Shown here piece after piece: positions 45,933 to 58,080 of a stretch of 64,000 nucleotides of DNA. Numbering within the stretch: the stretch's first letter is position 1; each line of letters starts with the position of its first letter. The notes beneath the pieces were generated by a model. The model did not search any database. It was not told the DNA's origin and worked only from the letters and a program-made list of their open reading frames with translations. Made by a program: the position numbers and the translations under genes. This DNA comes from Hemileia vastatrix (lineage: Eukaryota; Basidiomycota; Pucciniomycetes; Pucciniales; Zaghouaniaceae), in NCBI GenBank assembly GCA_030280995.1, contig JASXTE010000017.1:17667498-17731497 (forward strand), read 5' to 3'.

Positions 45933-46566
45933 ATGACTGATCAAAGTGCTTCTGCTGGCTGTGATGAGGAACTAGATTTGATTGATTATGATGACGCATC
46001 TTCTGTAAGTTCTCCTTTGACTAAAAAACTTGCTCAAATTAATCAATTGCTGGACCCATCAGGATATGGAAATGCAAGAAATAGAGATAAAAGTGGAGAC
46101 AACTGCTCTCTCTGGATCAAAAAACTTCAATCAACCCCCTAGAAGAGCTTTCAAGAAGGATTCAAGATAAAAAAGATGCCCTTGCATCAGCAAGTCAGCA
46201 ATCTCTCCACTCACATCAAGGAGTTGAGGTCAGAGAATCTCAAACTGAGGTCAAAAGCAGAGTATCTAGAAGAAAAGGTAAGAAACATAGAGTCCTTTCT
46301 TCAAGAGAAGAGGAAACCTTCTCCTCCCCCAAAAGCCCTTCCACAATTGGCCCCCCCAACAACAGGAAAAGGTGGAAGTCTCAAAATGGAAATGGGAATG
46401 GCTAAACACCCAGTGGGACTATTTACAGGCCCAACAACAACAACAGCAAGCACCTCAGGCAGGTCCTTCCAGAAACCATTAGTTCAACCCATCACCTCCT
46501 CACCCCTACCAAGGAGGAAGAAAGAAGAAGAACAATCACATTCAATTTTTTCCAAAACCATGGTAA
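45933..46566 (+). pseudogene. C2 ORF1 (coiled-coil protein), frameshifted
   Basis: A start at 45933 (MTDQSASAGCDEEL) opens a frame to 46142. The parts homologous to C1 ORF1 then lie in other phases: LEELSRRIQDKKDALAS, the coiled coil QQVSNLSTHIKELRSENLKL (in the frame from 46176), and finally KWKWEW, HPYQGG and a terminal PW before TAA at 46564-46566. At least two frameshifts are needed. Conservation of the last motifs in a phase different from Gag supports a separate ORF1. Confidence 0.6.
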
Positions 46567-48330
46567 TCCCCTCTATTGAATCTCAAGTACCATTTCTTGT
46601 TGCTGATTCAGTTCCTTCAGGTAATTGTGGAAGAGGAGATGATACTGTGAGACCAGTAGAGGCTGATAGTAGTAGACAAATCGCTCAATATTCTAATGTA
46701 TCTAATCCTTTAGTATTAATTGCTATGTCAATGATAAATCCTGATATGGCTATTATTGATGAGACACTTGATCCTGAGTTTTATGAGAATCTGGAAAATT
46801 ATTCTGTTTCCATTGTAAGAAATAATACAGATGTAGCTAACATTAATGATGAATATTTGAGGGATATTATTGCTAAACAAAATCATATAATGAACAACAT
46901 GCAATTGACTCAGAAATTTAATAGTGTGTTAACTGAACAGGGTTATCAATCATTGAGGAGTGAATTACAAAGAGTTTCTGATGATTTATTTAAGTACAAA
47001 GTAACTCATGAAAAGAAAGTTTCTTTGTGGTAAAATATCAAGAATGATTTGTCTAAATTACAAGAAACTGTGTCCATCTGTTGCCAGGAGCTAGAGGGAC
47101 ATAAGTTGAACTTAAAGAGATTGAGTGACCAATATTCATCTTTGCAAAATAAGAACCAGAAATCTTTTGCAACCATCAATGAGAGTTTATCTAGTATTCC
47201 AAGAGTAAAGACTAGGTTAACAACCATTGAAGAGAAATTTAATTCATTGTTACATGATCAAAAGTTTTCTGACATTTCTTTGGAAGAACCTATTGCACAG
47301 GATACTCAAATTGTACCTGTACCTAGTTCATCTAAAGTAAAATTAGTGCCAGAAATGCCTGCATATATTACTGAGTTTCCATCAAATATTGATGATGCAC
47401 CTTGTTCATCTACAGAAAGATTAAACAATGAGATTACTGCACAATTGGAGAAGTTACAGCTTCTTCTCACTCAGAAACAAGCTTGTAACAAGAACACTAC
47501 TTCAAATCAAAAGAATTGGCCAAAACTTGACCAATATCCAACATTTGATGGTGATTCTTCCTCTGATTGGCAGTAATTTATTTGCAGGATTGATAATCTA
47601 AAAAATTCTTACAAAATCCCAGATGAGGAAATTGTGTCAAAATTAATTTCTTTATTTACCCATGTAGCCCTAATTGGTGGTATGAATCTATTCTCTTAGA
47701 TAAACATGACTACTCATGGGAAGATGGGAAGAAATTAATTAAAGCACAACTTGGTGGTTCCAAGTTTAGGTTAGCTCAACAAAGGCAGTATGAAGAAACC
47801 AGATATAGCTCTTCTTCTGATGAAAAACCTATTGAGTTCCTGATGAAACTTGTGAAGATCCTGAGGGCAATGAACCCAGATATGGAGTTTGAATTATGGA
47901 AGGACAGGATCCTCTATAAATTACCTATGTCTCTGAGAGACTTAATAGTTGCTAGGACTGAGTTCTCAAGAGAACCTTCTTCTTTTATCAATACTTGTAA
48001 TGAGATCCTTTTAAATAACAAGTATGATTCTAGAATATTTATTCCTAGAACTTCATTGGAGAAAACCTCCAATTACCAACAGAAACCTCTTGAAAAAGTT
48101 GGTAAACCTTCTGCCCCTGTTGCACCTAAAAAGTATGCAACAAACACTTGCTTCAAATGCAGCAAGCCTTGGAATAAAGGCCATGTTTGTGACAAGAAAA
48201 AAAATCTTGTTGAACAAACTGAGGAGCAAGCTGATGACACAATTGTACTGGATGATACTTCAAGTGATTGTGCCAGCAATATTTCATATGAATCTCACCA
48301 GGAAATTTTAATGCTAGAAGAGGATATTCA
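46567..48330 (+). pseudogene. C2 Gag
   Basis: Frames 46176-47033, 47049-47576 and 47843 onward hold the Gag parts: helical region (YQSLRSELQRVSDDL, LQETVSICCQEL), NWPKLDQYPTFDGDSSSDWQ, a damaged capsid stretch (47577-47842), KILRAMNPDMEFELWKDRIL and the knuckle CFKCSKPWNKGHVC (C-x2-C...GHxC), which is intact here. Stops such as TAA at 47574-47576 break it. It packages element RNA. Confidence 0.78.
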
Positions 48331-50165
48331 TTATTTAAATTATATTGATATTGATAATAATGATTTATCTACAGTAGAAGATTCTGAGATCATAAGAAAT
48401 CTTGGGGACAGCTCAATTATTCTTTCCCCTCTCAAGGCACCAGTCTTGATTAATGGAAATAACATTGAGGTTGTCTTAGATTCTGGAGCTGGAGGAAGTG
48501 TAGTATCTGAAAAAGCACTTGCTTCAGTGGACCAGGATTATAAATCAAAATTCATGCATATCATTTCTGAGAATTGGAGAGGTTATGGCTCAGTTTTTTC
48601 CCCCATTAGTAATTACAAAGCAACAGTATTTTTCAAATATAACCATGGTTTTGTAAGAGCTATATGTGATTTTTTTGTCATGAAAAATGATAACTTAAGC
48701 AGTTGGGAAATTGTCAGCCTAGGTATCCCCAGGACTGAGTATTTCTTATACTTAAAATAATATAACCTTAATTAAATTAAGCTTATATCCTAAAGATAAG
48801 GTTAAAACACTTATATATATGGTTATAATACATATATATATAATTATTACACTATTGTATGACTTATAGTAGTTTAAATAGATTATCCATAGCCTAATAA
48901 TACTTATTAAGGTGTTAATGGAGTCATAATATACTTATCTTAAGTGATATTAAGTAATTATAGACAAACATAAGCTTATATGTGTACATAAACCTCATAT
49001 TCAGTGAAATATGTAGTATATTATGTATATTTAGGTCTTTAAGTGGGTTTTAACCTCTTAATAGCCTATAAACTTTGTTTTTCTGCTTATTTTAGGTCAT
49101 ATGGATATATTCAGTGGACTCACAACACCTACAAAAGCATATACACCTATTTCAGATGCATATACTCAGTTTGGACAACTTAATCTGCTTCCTTGGATGG
49201 ATTTTCATGGATTTATGGGTTGGGAGATCATTACTGGGTTAATATGGATGCTTGGGGATGTTATTGGGGGCTTTGAAAAATTAATTTGGTTCCTTTATAT
49301 GCTTTGGGTTTCATTATATTCCCTTTGGATGAGTTATTTTACCTGTTTCTTTACGGTATCTGCTTTTATCTGTTTATTCTATTTATGGTATGGGTCTGTG
49401 GTATCATTAATTGTGATGGAGGGTCCTTACTGGAGGTCTGGGTGTTGAATATGCTTGAAGTGGATGCCATGGGGAGGTGATGGGCCCTCACAGTGCTGCA
49501 ATCGCCAGGGATAGAAGTGACATCATCTGGATTGAAGGTCTGTGCACTCCAGTGGATTTTGGTATAAGTAAGGGGGGATTTGACGGGTTATTGGATCATC
49601 ACTTACTTACTAAAATTCAATTAAACACTAAAAACAATTATTATCATATAGAAATATATTATAAAGAATTTATAAATTGATATTATCTTTATATATGCTA
49701 TAACTATATTATATTTATCTATTTTCCACCACTAGCATGCATATAAATCCAAGTATTGTGAGTTTTATTTGAGAATAACTATTCTATTAGTCTTCCCCTG
49801 AGGTTTAATCACTAAATAATTTATCAATAAGTAGTAGGACTATTAATATTTACTATTAAATCATACTTACATACTAGCATACACTGACAGAAATGATATT
49901 TTAACACAATATGGCATAAAATTGGATCCTTCAAACCAATGCTTCTTAATGGGGATGAATGGGAAGAGAAAATTTAAGATTTCCTCCCCCAAAAAATTAT
50001 TAACACCAGGATTGAACACATGTCATTCTGTAGTTCAATATAAAGGAAGATCTACAAAAGAAATGCCTGTCCTTTTGTCTGAAATTGACAATGCTTCTTT
50101 AGGAGAACAACTTTCTGGTGAAGAAAAAGATTCCATCATTAAATTGATAAAGTCTTTTCCTATGG
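48331..50165 (+). pseudogene. C2 protease, interrupted by a solo LTR
   Basis: The frame from Gag continues to the active site VVLDSGAGGSVVS (near 48472), NWRGYGSVFSPISNYK and FVMKNDNLSSWEI, where it runs into an LTR at 48712. After the LTR (49890) the same protein goes on with NDILTQYGIKLDPSNQCF. C1 has a matching uninterrupted segment (DWFIIGNDLLTKFGIKLDP). Confidence 0.82.
48712..49889 (+). mobile_element. Solo LTR in C2 protease
   Basis: 1178 bp, TGTCAGCCTAGGTATCC...ACACTGACA, flanked by GAAAT on both sides (48707-48711, 49890-49894). The start resembles that of the C1 LTR but the body differs, so it belongs to a related family. A second, truncated copy lies at 54503-55551. Confidence 0.92.
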
Positions 50166-51709
50166 CCTTTGCTCATGGGTCACATAAATTAGGATTGGTA
50201 ACAGAAGAAATGAAGCTTTCATTATCTTGCCCATTAACTGAAAGACCACCTAGTTTAAAAACGAAGCCTTATCCTGCTTCTCCCACAAAGAGAAAAGATA
50301 TTGAAGACAATATCTCTACCCTTTTAAAAATGAATATTATTGAAAAGGTAGTTGAAACACCTAAACATTGTGTTATCTCACCTGTCCTAATTTCTTATGA
50401 GAAAGATAAAGCCAGTTTATGTGGTAATTATAGAGCATGAAACACTTATACTGTTGATGATATCTATCCTTTATCCAGAATTAGCTCTATACATGCTACC
50501 TTACAAGGTGTTAAATATTTCAGCTGTTTAGATGGGAATAAGGGGTATCACCAGGTACCTGTTGAGAAGAATTCCCATAATTTTCTGATGATTTCTACTC
50601 ATATGAGTTTTTATAAGTATGTTAGGATGCCATTTGGACCCAAAAATTCCCCTTCAGTTTTTCAAAAAGTTATGGATAACACATTCCATCAGGAAATAAT
50701 TGAAGTATGGCTGATGGTTTACATTGATGATATCATCATATTCTCTAAAACATTTGAGGACCATCTTAACCACCTGTGTAAAGTGATCCATAAGATGGAT
50801 GAGATAAATATGACACTTGCCTTGAAGAAATGAAAATTTAGTTTTCATTCTTTAAAAGTGCTTGGTCATGTTGTCTTAGGTTTACAGATATGTGTTGACC
50901 AAAACAAAGTGGCAGCCATAAAACAGGAGAAAGCTCCTACTACAGTTAGAGAGCTCCAGAGTTTTTTGGGAATGTATGGATACTAAAGACAGTATATTAT
51001 AAACTATCAAGTCATAGAATTACCCCTTTCTCAATTATTTAGGAAAGATGTTGCTTTTGTCTGGAACAGTGAAAGACAAAGAACTTTTGACACTATGAAA
51101 CATTGTTTGATGTCAGCAACAATTCTTGCTTTACCTGACTTTAATAAACCATTTGTTTTATACACTTATGCCAGTTTTATTGGTCTTGGTGCTGCCCTCC
51201 ATCAAAAACAAGTGATGAATGATAAAGTATCAGAAGTAGTAATTTGTTTTATTTCAAGAACCTTGAGAAATAGTGAATTGAAATATGGTTCCACTCAACT
51301 GAAGTGTTTAGAAGTAGTGTGGGCTCTAGAGAAGCTACATTATTATCTGGATGACCAGAAATTTGAACTTTTCACTGACTTCAGTGCAGTTGAATCGCTC
51401 TTGAACTTGAAAACACCTAACAGACATATTTTCAGATGGTTGCTAGCTGTTCAAGAATACAGAGGGAAGATGACAATAATTCATAGGGTTGGTATTGTTC
51501 ACTCAAATTTGGATATGTTATCAAGGTTACCTTTGCCAAATGATGACTCAAATCCTGCATATGTTCCTGAAGATGAGATGTTTCACATTCATGGAATATA
51601 TGTGGTTGATATGGAGAAAGAGCTATTACAGCTTATTCTGGATTCATATGATAAGGACACTGACTTAAAAATATTATGTACCATATTAAATGATCCAAAA
51701 AATGCTTAA
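50166..51709 (+). pseudogene. C2 RT and RNase H
   Basis: RT: HGSHKLGLVTEEMKLSLS, SPVLISYEKDKASLCGNYRA, then a TGA near 50438; KGYHQVPVEKNS; FGPKNSPSVFQK; catalytic YIDDIIIFSK near 50721 onward. Another TGA (50831-50833) replaces the Cys of KKCKF, and a TAA follows near 50983. RNase H lies in 51095-51709: YASFIGLGAALHQ (with Tyr in place of the Asp found in C1), LKCLEVVWALEKLHYYL, TDFSAV. Inactive. Unlike C1, no frameshift occurs before the YIDD box. Confidence 0.85.
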
Positions 51710-52519
51710 ATACAAGCATTAATTAAGACCCTTCCACCAAAGTACCAGAAGGCTTTGGAAAAAGGTAAATTTTCAATTGATGAAGGCTATCTATATTATA
51801 GAAGAAAGTTGAGTAATGTTATTTTTATTCCTCCTTCTATGAAAGAGATCATCTTGAAAATTTGTCATGATGACATATTGGATGGACATTTTGATCTTGA
51901 GAAAACAATGATCAGAATTAAGAACACTGCTTGGTGGGTCAATATGTTTTAAGACACCAAACTATATGTTGGATCCTGTGATTCTTGCCAAAAATCAAAA
52001 AGATTGACTGGTAAAAGAGCTGGATTAATGCAACATATTGAACCTCCTGATGCACCATGGCAGATAATAAACATGGACTTTGTAACAGGATTACCCATTT
52101 CTGGGAAAGACAGTTATAACTCTTGTTGGGTTATTGTGGACAGATTCACAAAAATGTGTAAATTTATTCCTACTCACAAGGATGTTTCCACTAAATAATT
52201 AGCTTTCTTGTGGTGGTCTCATATTTTTAATACTGCTGGTTTTCCTAAGGCCATAATCTCTGACAGAGATCCTAAATTTACTTCTGAATTTTGCATGTCT
52301 CTGATGGATGTTTGTGGTTGTGATCTGAGACTTTCTACTGCCCATCACCCCCAAACTGATGGATTAGCTGAAAGAATGATTCAGACTTTAGAGGAAATGA
52401 TAGCAAGGTATTGTGCCTTTGGCCTTGAGTACAAAGACAATGACAGATTCACTCATGATTGGTTTACCTTACTTCCTGGTTTGGAATGTTCATTCTGTTA
52501 CTCAGAGAAATCTTTTTGA
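51710..52519 (+). pseudogene. C2 integrase zinc region and core
   Basis: Frames 51755-51952, 52004-52198 and 52208-52519 are in one reading path with stops (TAA near 51707, 51950 and 52196). Zinc region: CHDDILDGHF and CDSCQKSK. Core: D in INMDFVTGLPISGK, D in IISDRDPKFTSEF, E in TDGLAERMIQ. A frameshift near 52490 leads to the next frame. Confidence 0.85.
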
Positions 52520-53144
52520 GATATGGCTTGGATATGTTCTGAATACTCCTGCCCAAATTCTCAATAATAAAATACCTAAATTGGACTTACATCCTGGTGT
52601 AAAATATTTTCTTCAAATGAAAAAACTTTGCAGAATTAATGCTCAAAAATGTATTGAAAAATCTTTTGAATATGAGAAGAAGAGATGGGACAAATCCCAT
52701 AAAGAATACACTTTTAAAAAGGGTGATGAAGTACTTATTTCTACAGTTTACTTCAATTTACAAGGTAATAAAAAATTGAAAGACCCATTTGCAGGTCCAT
52801 CTGTAGTCAGAAGAATGGTTGGTGATAATGCAGTTGAAGTTATCTTGTATTCTCCATATGAAAGAAAACATCCTTTTTTTCCAATATCTCTTTTGAAACC
52901 TTACACATCCAATAGTAATTTATTTCCCAAAAGGAGGGGAAGACCAAAGAAGACCCCTAATGAAACCACTGAGACAGCAGAAATTGATAAGATTCTAAAT
53001 GACAGAATAGTGACTGCTGAAAAAGGTACAGAATACTTATTGAGATTCAAGAATAAATCTTCTGAATATGATTCTTGGATACTTGGAAAGGAAATATCTA
53101 ATCATCCTACTCTGCTAAAGAAATATAAAAAGAAAAAATCATAG
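52413..53144 (+). pseudogene. C2 integrase C-terminus and chromodomain
   Basis: The useful part starts near 52510. It has EIWLGYVLN, KRWDKSHKEYTFKKGDEVLIS, NLQGNKKLKDPFAGP and ISLLKPY, a basic RRGRPKK, then the chromodomain EIDKILNDRI, YLLRFKNKSSEYDSWI and LLKKY. Here the chromodomain is fused in frame, showing that its separate phase in C1 is a mutation. Confidence 0.85.
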
Positions 53145-53180
53145 CTTTTTTTTTATGGTTTTTTTTTTAGAGTGAGGGAG

Positions 53181-53855
53181 TGTCAGCCAGGCTGCTAGAC
53201 TTACCCAATAAAATAATTAGTTATTTACTGGGATGAAGCCACACCTTTTTATTTCTTATATATTAATATTAATTATATTATATTCACTTTAAATTTACAT
53301 GTAATAAATTAACTAGTTACAAAAAATTTAATTTAGTAAATAATTAGAATTAATATTAAATGTCCCTTATATTTCTATTTCCTAACACCGTGCTCAATGA
53401 CAGGTTAAAGAAAATAAAAAATTAATATTAAAATAAAATAAATATATACAAAAAATTCAAATTACTTATTTAAAAATGACAATTACAGAAATTTTAAGTA
53501 AATCAAATTATTTTGACATATACAGTAAATACATCATTCTAAATCATTCTTTATAGAACAATCTTAAAATTTAAAATATTTTCTTCTGGAAGTTTCTTTT
53601 TCTCTCTCATACTCCTTTATATAGGATTTTAACTCTGTGCTTTGTCTCTCTTTTGCCTATATAAGGCCCCCTCTTTCTGGTTGTTTTGGATCATCCTTTA
53701 CTTACACATTTTATATTATTAATTACAATCAAATAATATTTATTGCTACTTTCTATTGCTTTTAGTATTTACAACAATTTAATTCTAAATCATTAGTTAT
53801 AATAATAATTATAAAAATTTTACCTTTTAATTTGAGTAAATTAAACAAAAGATAA
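53181..53855 (+). repeat. 3' LTR of C2, truncated
   Basis: Begins TGTCAGCC after the purine-rich GAGTGAGGGAG. Has TATATAAG (53658-53665) as a clear TATA box. Similarity to the 5' LTR ends near AAAAGATA (53850); repeat R follows. Confidence 0.8.
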
Positions 53856-53867
53856 TTCCCTATGTAG

Positions 53868-54362
53868 TCATGGGCCGCCTGCCTAGAGGCAGCCAGACCT
53901 CCCTGAAGCCAGAAAACCACCAAAAACCTCCAATAAAGCCCAAAATACTTAGAAAAATTTACCACAACTACTAAAACCCTTAAAAAACAAAATTAAGCTA
54001 TGAAAACATTGTGACATAAAATATAGAGCCGAATTAGCTCTACTTAATGGTATTAAGCACTTAACCCTAAGAATTAAGGTTAGCCCATAAAACATGAAAA
54101 ACAAAATTAAACAGCTATCTTTTAGAAATGAAAAGTGAGTAAATGACCCCTTAAAACTTGGAATATGAAAAATATCAACAAGACATCAAATATAGAGAAA
54201 AACTAGGGCTATCCAATGGTAGTACCCAAATACCCATAGTCCCAATATTCACTTAATAAAAACCAAAATACACCTAATTCTTCAATTAATGTCAATTAAG
54301 ACATACAAAAACAGCACTAAACAGACCAACAAAGGCCTCTGCCAATGTTGGAATACCACACC
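53868..54362 (-). repeat. Repeat R, copy 2 (inverted)
   Basis: Reverse complement matches 11025-11480. It starts directly at the truncated C2 LTR and ends at the MITE remnant M6, so it is older than, or was joined by, those events. No gene seen. Confidence 0.75.
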
Positions 54363-54394
54363 ATGTTTTGTGAATATTTCAAGCTTATTTCAGG

Positions 54395-54502
54395 AAGATT
54401 TTAGTCTGAGTTCAGTCTGAGTTCATTTTGAGTTCCATCTTAGTTCCATATGACTTTAAGTTGAGGACTTGCTAGCAAGTCCCCCCCAAATATTGTGTGG
54501 TG
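54395..54502 (+). mobile_element. CACTA-like MITE remnant M6
   Basis: Only the right half remains: GAGTTCAGTCT-type units, the palindrome region GGACTTGCTAGCAAGTCC and the end, whose inverted form is CACCACACAATATTTGGGGG. Confidence 0.8.
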
Positions 54503-55551
54503 ATATTTATATATTTATTACACTATTAAATGAATTATATTCATTCAAATAGCTTATCCATAGCCCCATAATACTTATTAAGGTGTTAATGGAGTCATAA
54601 TATATGTATCATAAGTGATATTAAGTAATTATATACATACATAAGCTTATTTGCATGCATAAACCTCATATTCAGTGAAATATGTAGTTATATTATGTAT
54701 ATATAGGACTATAAGCAGGTTTTAACCTCTAAATAGTCAATAAACTTTATTTTTTAGATTTAATTCATATGGACATATTCAATGGACTCACCATACCTAC
54801 ACAAACATATACACCTTTTAAAGGTGTATATATCCAGTTTGGCAAGCTTAATCTGCTTCCTTTGATGGATTTTATTGGATTTATGGGTTGGAGATGGTTA
54901 CTGGGATAATATGGATACTTAAGGATGTTATTTGGCACTTGAAAATTTTATTTGGTTCCTTTATATTCTTTGGTTTTCATTCTATACTCTTTGGATGAGT
55001 TATTTTACCGGTTTCTTTATGGTATCTGCTTTAATCTGTTTTCTATATTTATGTTATGGGTTTATGATATCATTAATTGTGATGGAGGGTACTTACTGGA
55101 GGGCTATGTGTTGAAAATTCTTGAAGTGGATTCCCTGGGGAGGTGATGGGCCCTCACAGTTCTGTAATTTCCAGGGAGAAAAGTGACATCATCTGGATTG
55201 AATGTCTGTGCACTCCAGTGGATTTTAGTATAAGTAAGGGAAGATTTGACAGTTTGTTGATTATCACTTACTTACTAAAGCCCAAAAAATCATTATAAAA
55301 CAATTATTATCATATAAAAATATATTTTAAAGCATTTATAAAATGATATTATCTTTATATTAGCTATAACCATATTTTATTAACCTATTTTCCACCACTA
55401 GAACACACCAATCCAAATATTGTGAGTTAATACTGAGAATAAATATTTTGTTAATCTGCCCCTGAGGTTTAACCACTAAATGATTTACAAATTATTATTA
55501 GGACCATTAATACTTACTATTAAATCATACTTAGATACTAGCATACACTGA
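54503..55551 (+). mobile_element. Truncated LTR, same family as the solo LTR at 48712
   Basis: Aligns with about 48840-49889 and ends ATACACTGACA. Its start is replaced by M6. On the right it meets C1-family protease sequence at 55552, so it too entered a chromovirus. Confidence 0.82.
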
Positions 55552-57040
55552 CAATACTTCTGTACTCTTTAAATTTAATAATGGATATGTAAGAGCAGTA
55601 CGTGAGCTTGTAGCAGTGGATAATAATAGCTGTAGTGACTGGTTTATTATTGGAAGTAATTTATTGACCATTTTTGGTACTAAACTAGATCCTGAAAATA
55701 GTTGCTTCACAATTGGAGTAAATAGTAAAAAAAATTCAATTTATTCCATTTCAACTTAAAAAGAACAATTCCAAGGTGGAAGATCCACCTTTTGAAGTTG
55801 TTGAATGGTAAAATGAAATTTAAAAAGCCTCTTTTAAGCCTCAACTCTCAAAAATTGAAGAGAAAAATATTTTTAGACTGATAAAATCTTATTCTATGGC
55901 ATTTTTCCATGGCTCAAATGAACTTGGATTGGTTAAAGACCATGAGATAAAAATCTCTATAAGTTGTGACTTGGATAATATTCCTGAAAGCTTAAAAAAT
56001 AAACCCTACCCAGATTCCCCTGCAAAAAGGAAAGACATTGAAGAAATTATTGATATGCTGTTTGAAATGGGTATTGTAGAAAAATTAGAAACAAATCCTA
56101 AATATTGTGTTATATCACCAGTTGTAATCTCTTATGAAAAAGATAAGGCAAGATGATGTGGTGATTATAGAGCTGTAAATACATTGACTGTTGATGATAT
56201 TTACCCTCTTCAAAGGAAAAATTCTATCTATGATACCTTACAAGGAGTAAAATATATTTCTTTTCTAGATGAAAACAAGGGCTACCATCAGATTCCTTTG
56301 GAAGAGAATTCTCAGAATTACTTACACATACCCACACACATGGGAATATATAAATATGTGAGAATGCCTTTTGGCCCAAAGAATTCCCCTTCAGTTTTCC
56401 AAAATTGATGGATAGTGTTTTTAATCAGGAAATTGTTGAAGGATGGCTCTTAGTATATATTAATGACATCATAGTGTTTTCTAAAACATATTATGAACAT
56501 ATAAATTACCTGAGAAGATTATTTCAAATAATTAATGAAATCAATATGACAATAAAACTGAAAAATGTTAGTCTGGGTTTTAATCCTTGAAAGTACTTGG
56601 TTATGTTGTATCTGGCATAAAAATTTGTGTTTACCAGAACAAAGTGTCAGTAATAAAAAAAGTTGATATACCTAAAAATGTGAAAGATTTTCAAAGCTTA
56701 CTAGGTATTTGAAGATATTGTAGGAAGTATATAACAAACTACCAATCCATTTCAGCCCCCCTAACAACATTAATCAGGATAAATGAGGCTTTCATTTAGA
56801 ATAATGAAAGGCAACATGCCCTTGATAAATTAAAGGAGTATTTTATGTCAACTCCAATATTAGGACTTCCAGAGTTTAACCTCCCTTTTATCTTGTATAC
56901 TGATGCAATATTTACAGGGTAAGGTGCTGCTTTACAGAAAAAACATATAATAAATGGTAAATTATTTGAATTAGTTATCTGTTATATATCCAGAAACTTG
57001 AGAAAGACTGAATTAAGGTATGGTTATACTCAACTATAAT
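55552..57040 (+). pseudogene. C1-family protease-RT-RNase H fragment
   Basis: Starts within the protease (similar to 22810), then RT (SPVVISYEKDKAR, KGYHQIPLEEN, FGPKNSPSVFQN, a YIND box with Asn in place of the first Asp of C1's YIDD), thumb and part of RNase H (ILYTDAIF). It has many stops and, at 56396-56410, a -1 shift in the same place as C1. It ends at 57040, where an inverted-repeat element begins. Confidence 0.82.
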
Positions 57041-57041
57041 A

Positions 57042-57232
57042 GGGGGTATCAGTTCTGAAAAATCTGCACTTATTTAAGTGCAGATTTCTGAAACACACTA
57101 GCCCCAACACTGGTTAATTTCAAAATGAAATAAGTCACTTATTTCACTCAAATCCGCACTTTCTCAACAAAAAGTGCTGAGTTAACCATAATGTCTCATT
57201 TCACTGATTTGTCAGCATCATCCACCACACAA
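57042..57232 (-). mobile_element. Inverted-repeat element related to 13925-14055
   Basis: Starts AGGGGGTATCAGTTCTGA, followed by a perfect hairpin (AATCTGCACTTA and its complement) and AAATAAGTCACTTATTTC. Part of a Harbinger-type fragment that continues after MITE M5. Confidence 0.45.
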
Positions 57233-57494
57233 TATGGGGGGCTGACTTGCTAGAAAGTCTGAAACCTTGGACCCAAACTCACCACAGATTGAACACACAT
57301 TGAGCTATTGATAAAGGAACCATGCAATCAGGTATGAACACCACTCAGCAGAACAGTTTTAGGTGGGTGTTCAAGTAGAGTTCAGTATGGGTTCAGTATA
57401 AGTTCAGTCTGAGCTCCATCTGAGTTCCATCTGAGCTCCATCTGAGTTCAGGTCAAGGATTTGCTAGCAAGTCCACCCCCTATATTTTGTAGTG
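57233..57494 (+). mobile_element. CACTA-like MITE M5
   Basis: 262 bp, TSD ATC on both sides (57230-57232, 57495-57497). Ends and 11-bp units as in M2; the palindromes are mutated (GACTTGCTAGAAAGTC at the left). Confidence 0.88.
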
Positions 57495-57800
57495 ATCCTT
57501 TCTCAACTCATCTTTCAATTTATGTGATTTTTTCATTTTTATTTTTATATTTACTAATTCTTATTTTTTTCTTATTTTTTTTCTTATATATTTCTTTATT
57601 TTCCTTTCATTTTTTGGTCTGTAGGGGTACTTTATCCTCCCCCCTCCCTCAATAACCTTGGAAACCCCAGCCATGCAGCTTCACTACCTAGCTGGGGTAC
57701 CTTTACCCTCCCCCACAGCACCACCACCTCCCACCACCTCTCCCCCCCTCATTGGCCTCAGAAACCCCATTTTTTGTGCAAATCAATGGATTTCAGTTGA
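57495..57800. repeat. Pyrimidine-rich DNA with a short tandem repeat
   Basis: T-rich then C-rich. GGGGTACTTTATCCTCCCC near 57625 recurs as GGGGTACCTTTACCCTCCC near 57695. It resembles the pyrimidine arm of the H1/H2 foldbacks. No gene seen. Confidence 0.5.
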
Positions 57801-57879
57801 GACAGTGGATACTTTTTTTAACTACATAATAATGATTAGTAAGAGATTCTTTGAAAAACATCAATTACATGACTCCAGA

Positions 57880-58080
57880 CTTACACAGTGTAGAAAGTCC
57901 CATAGTACTAGCTATAGGCCTTGACCAAGGGAGTTGGAGAAAACCAAGAGAGAAAATCCCCTGTCACTTTAGAAAAATAAAGTGAGATTTACCTTCCAAA
58001 GTAAATTTAGTCTTGATTGCTAAAACCCCTTTTCAACACACCTGACGGTGTAGACTGTTCTAAAGTACTAAGCAGTAGAA
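57880..58080 (-). repeat. G1-type LTR-like segment, copy 2
   Basis: Matches 11935-12110 on the other strand. It lies beyond genes B and C at the 3' end of the G1-type element at 62281 onward, as copy 1 lies beyond gene A. Likely part of the 3' LTR. 58081-59380 is AT-rich with repeated GCGC-containing words and no gene that I can support; it may be the rest of that LTR. Confidence 0.6.

Larger units (their letters stand above)
43064..53855 (+). mobile_element. Ty3/Gypsy chromovirus C2
   Basis: LTRs start TGTCAGCC at 43064 and at 53181. Internal order is leader with a hairpin array, ORF1, Gag with knuckle, protease, RT, RNase H, integrase, chromodomain. It is related to C1 along all domains. 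MITE M4 sits in the leader and a solo LTR in the protease. Many stops and frameshifts. The right LTR is cut off near 53855, where repeat R begins. No target duplication can be shown. Confidence 0.88.

Noticed and set aside
49101..49480. Hydrophobic small reading frames conserved in two LTR copies (also 54932-55146)
   Set aside because: Two phases are open in the same T-rich DNA and similarity is explained by LTR homology; no start or codon signal favours a gene.
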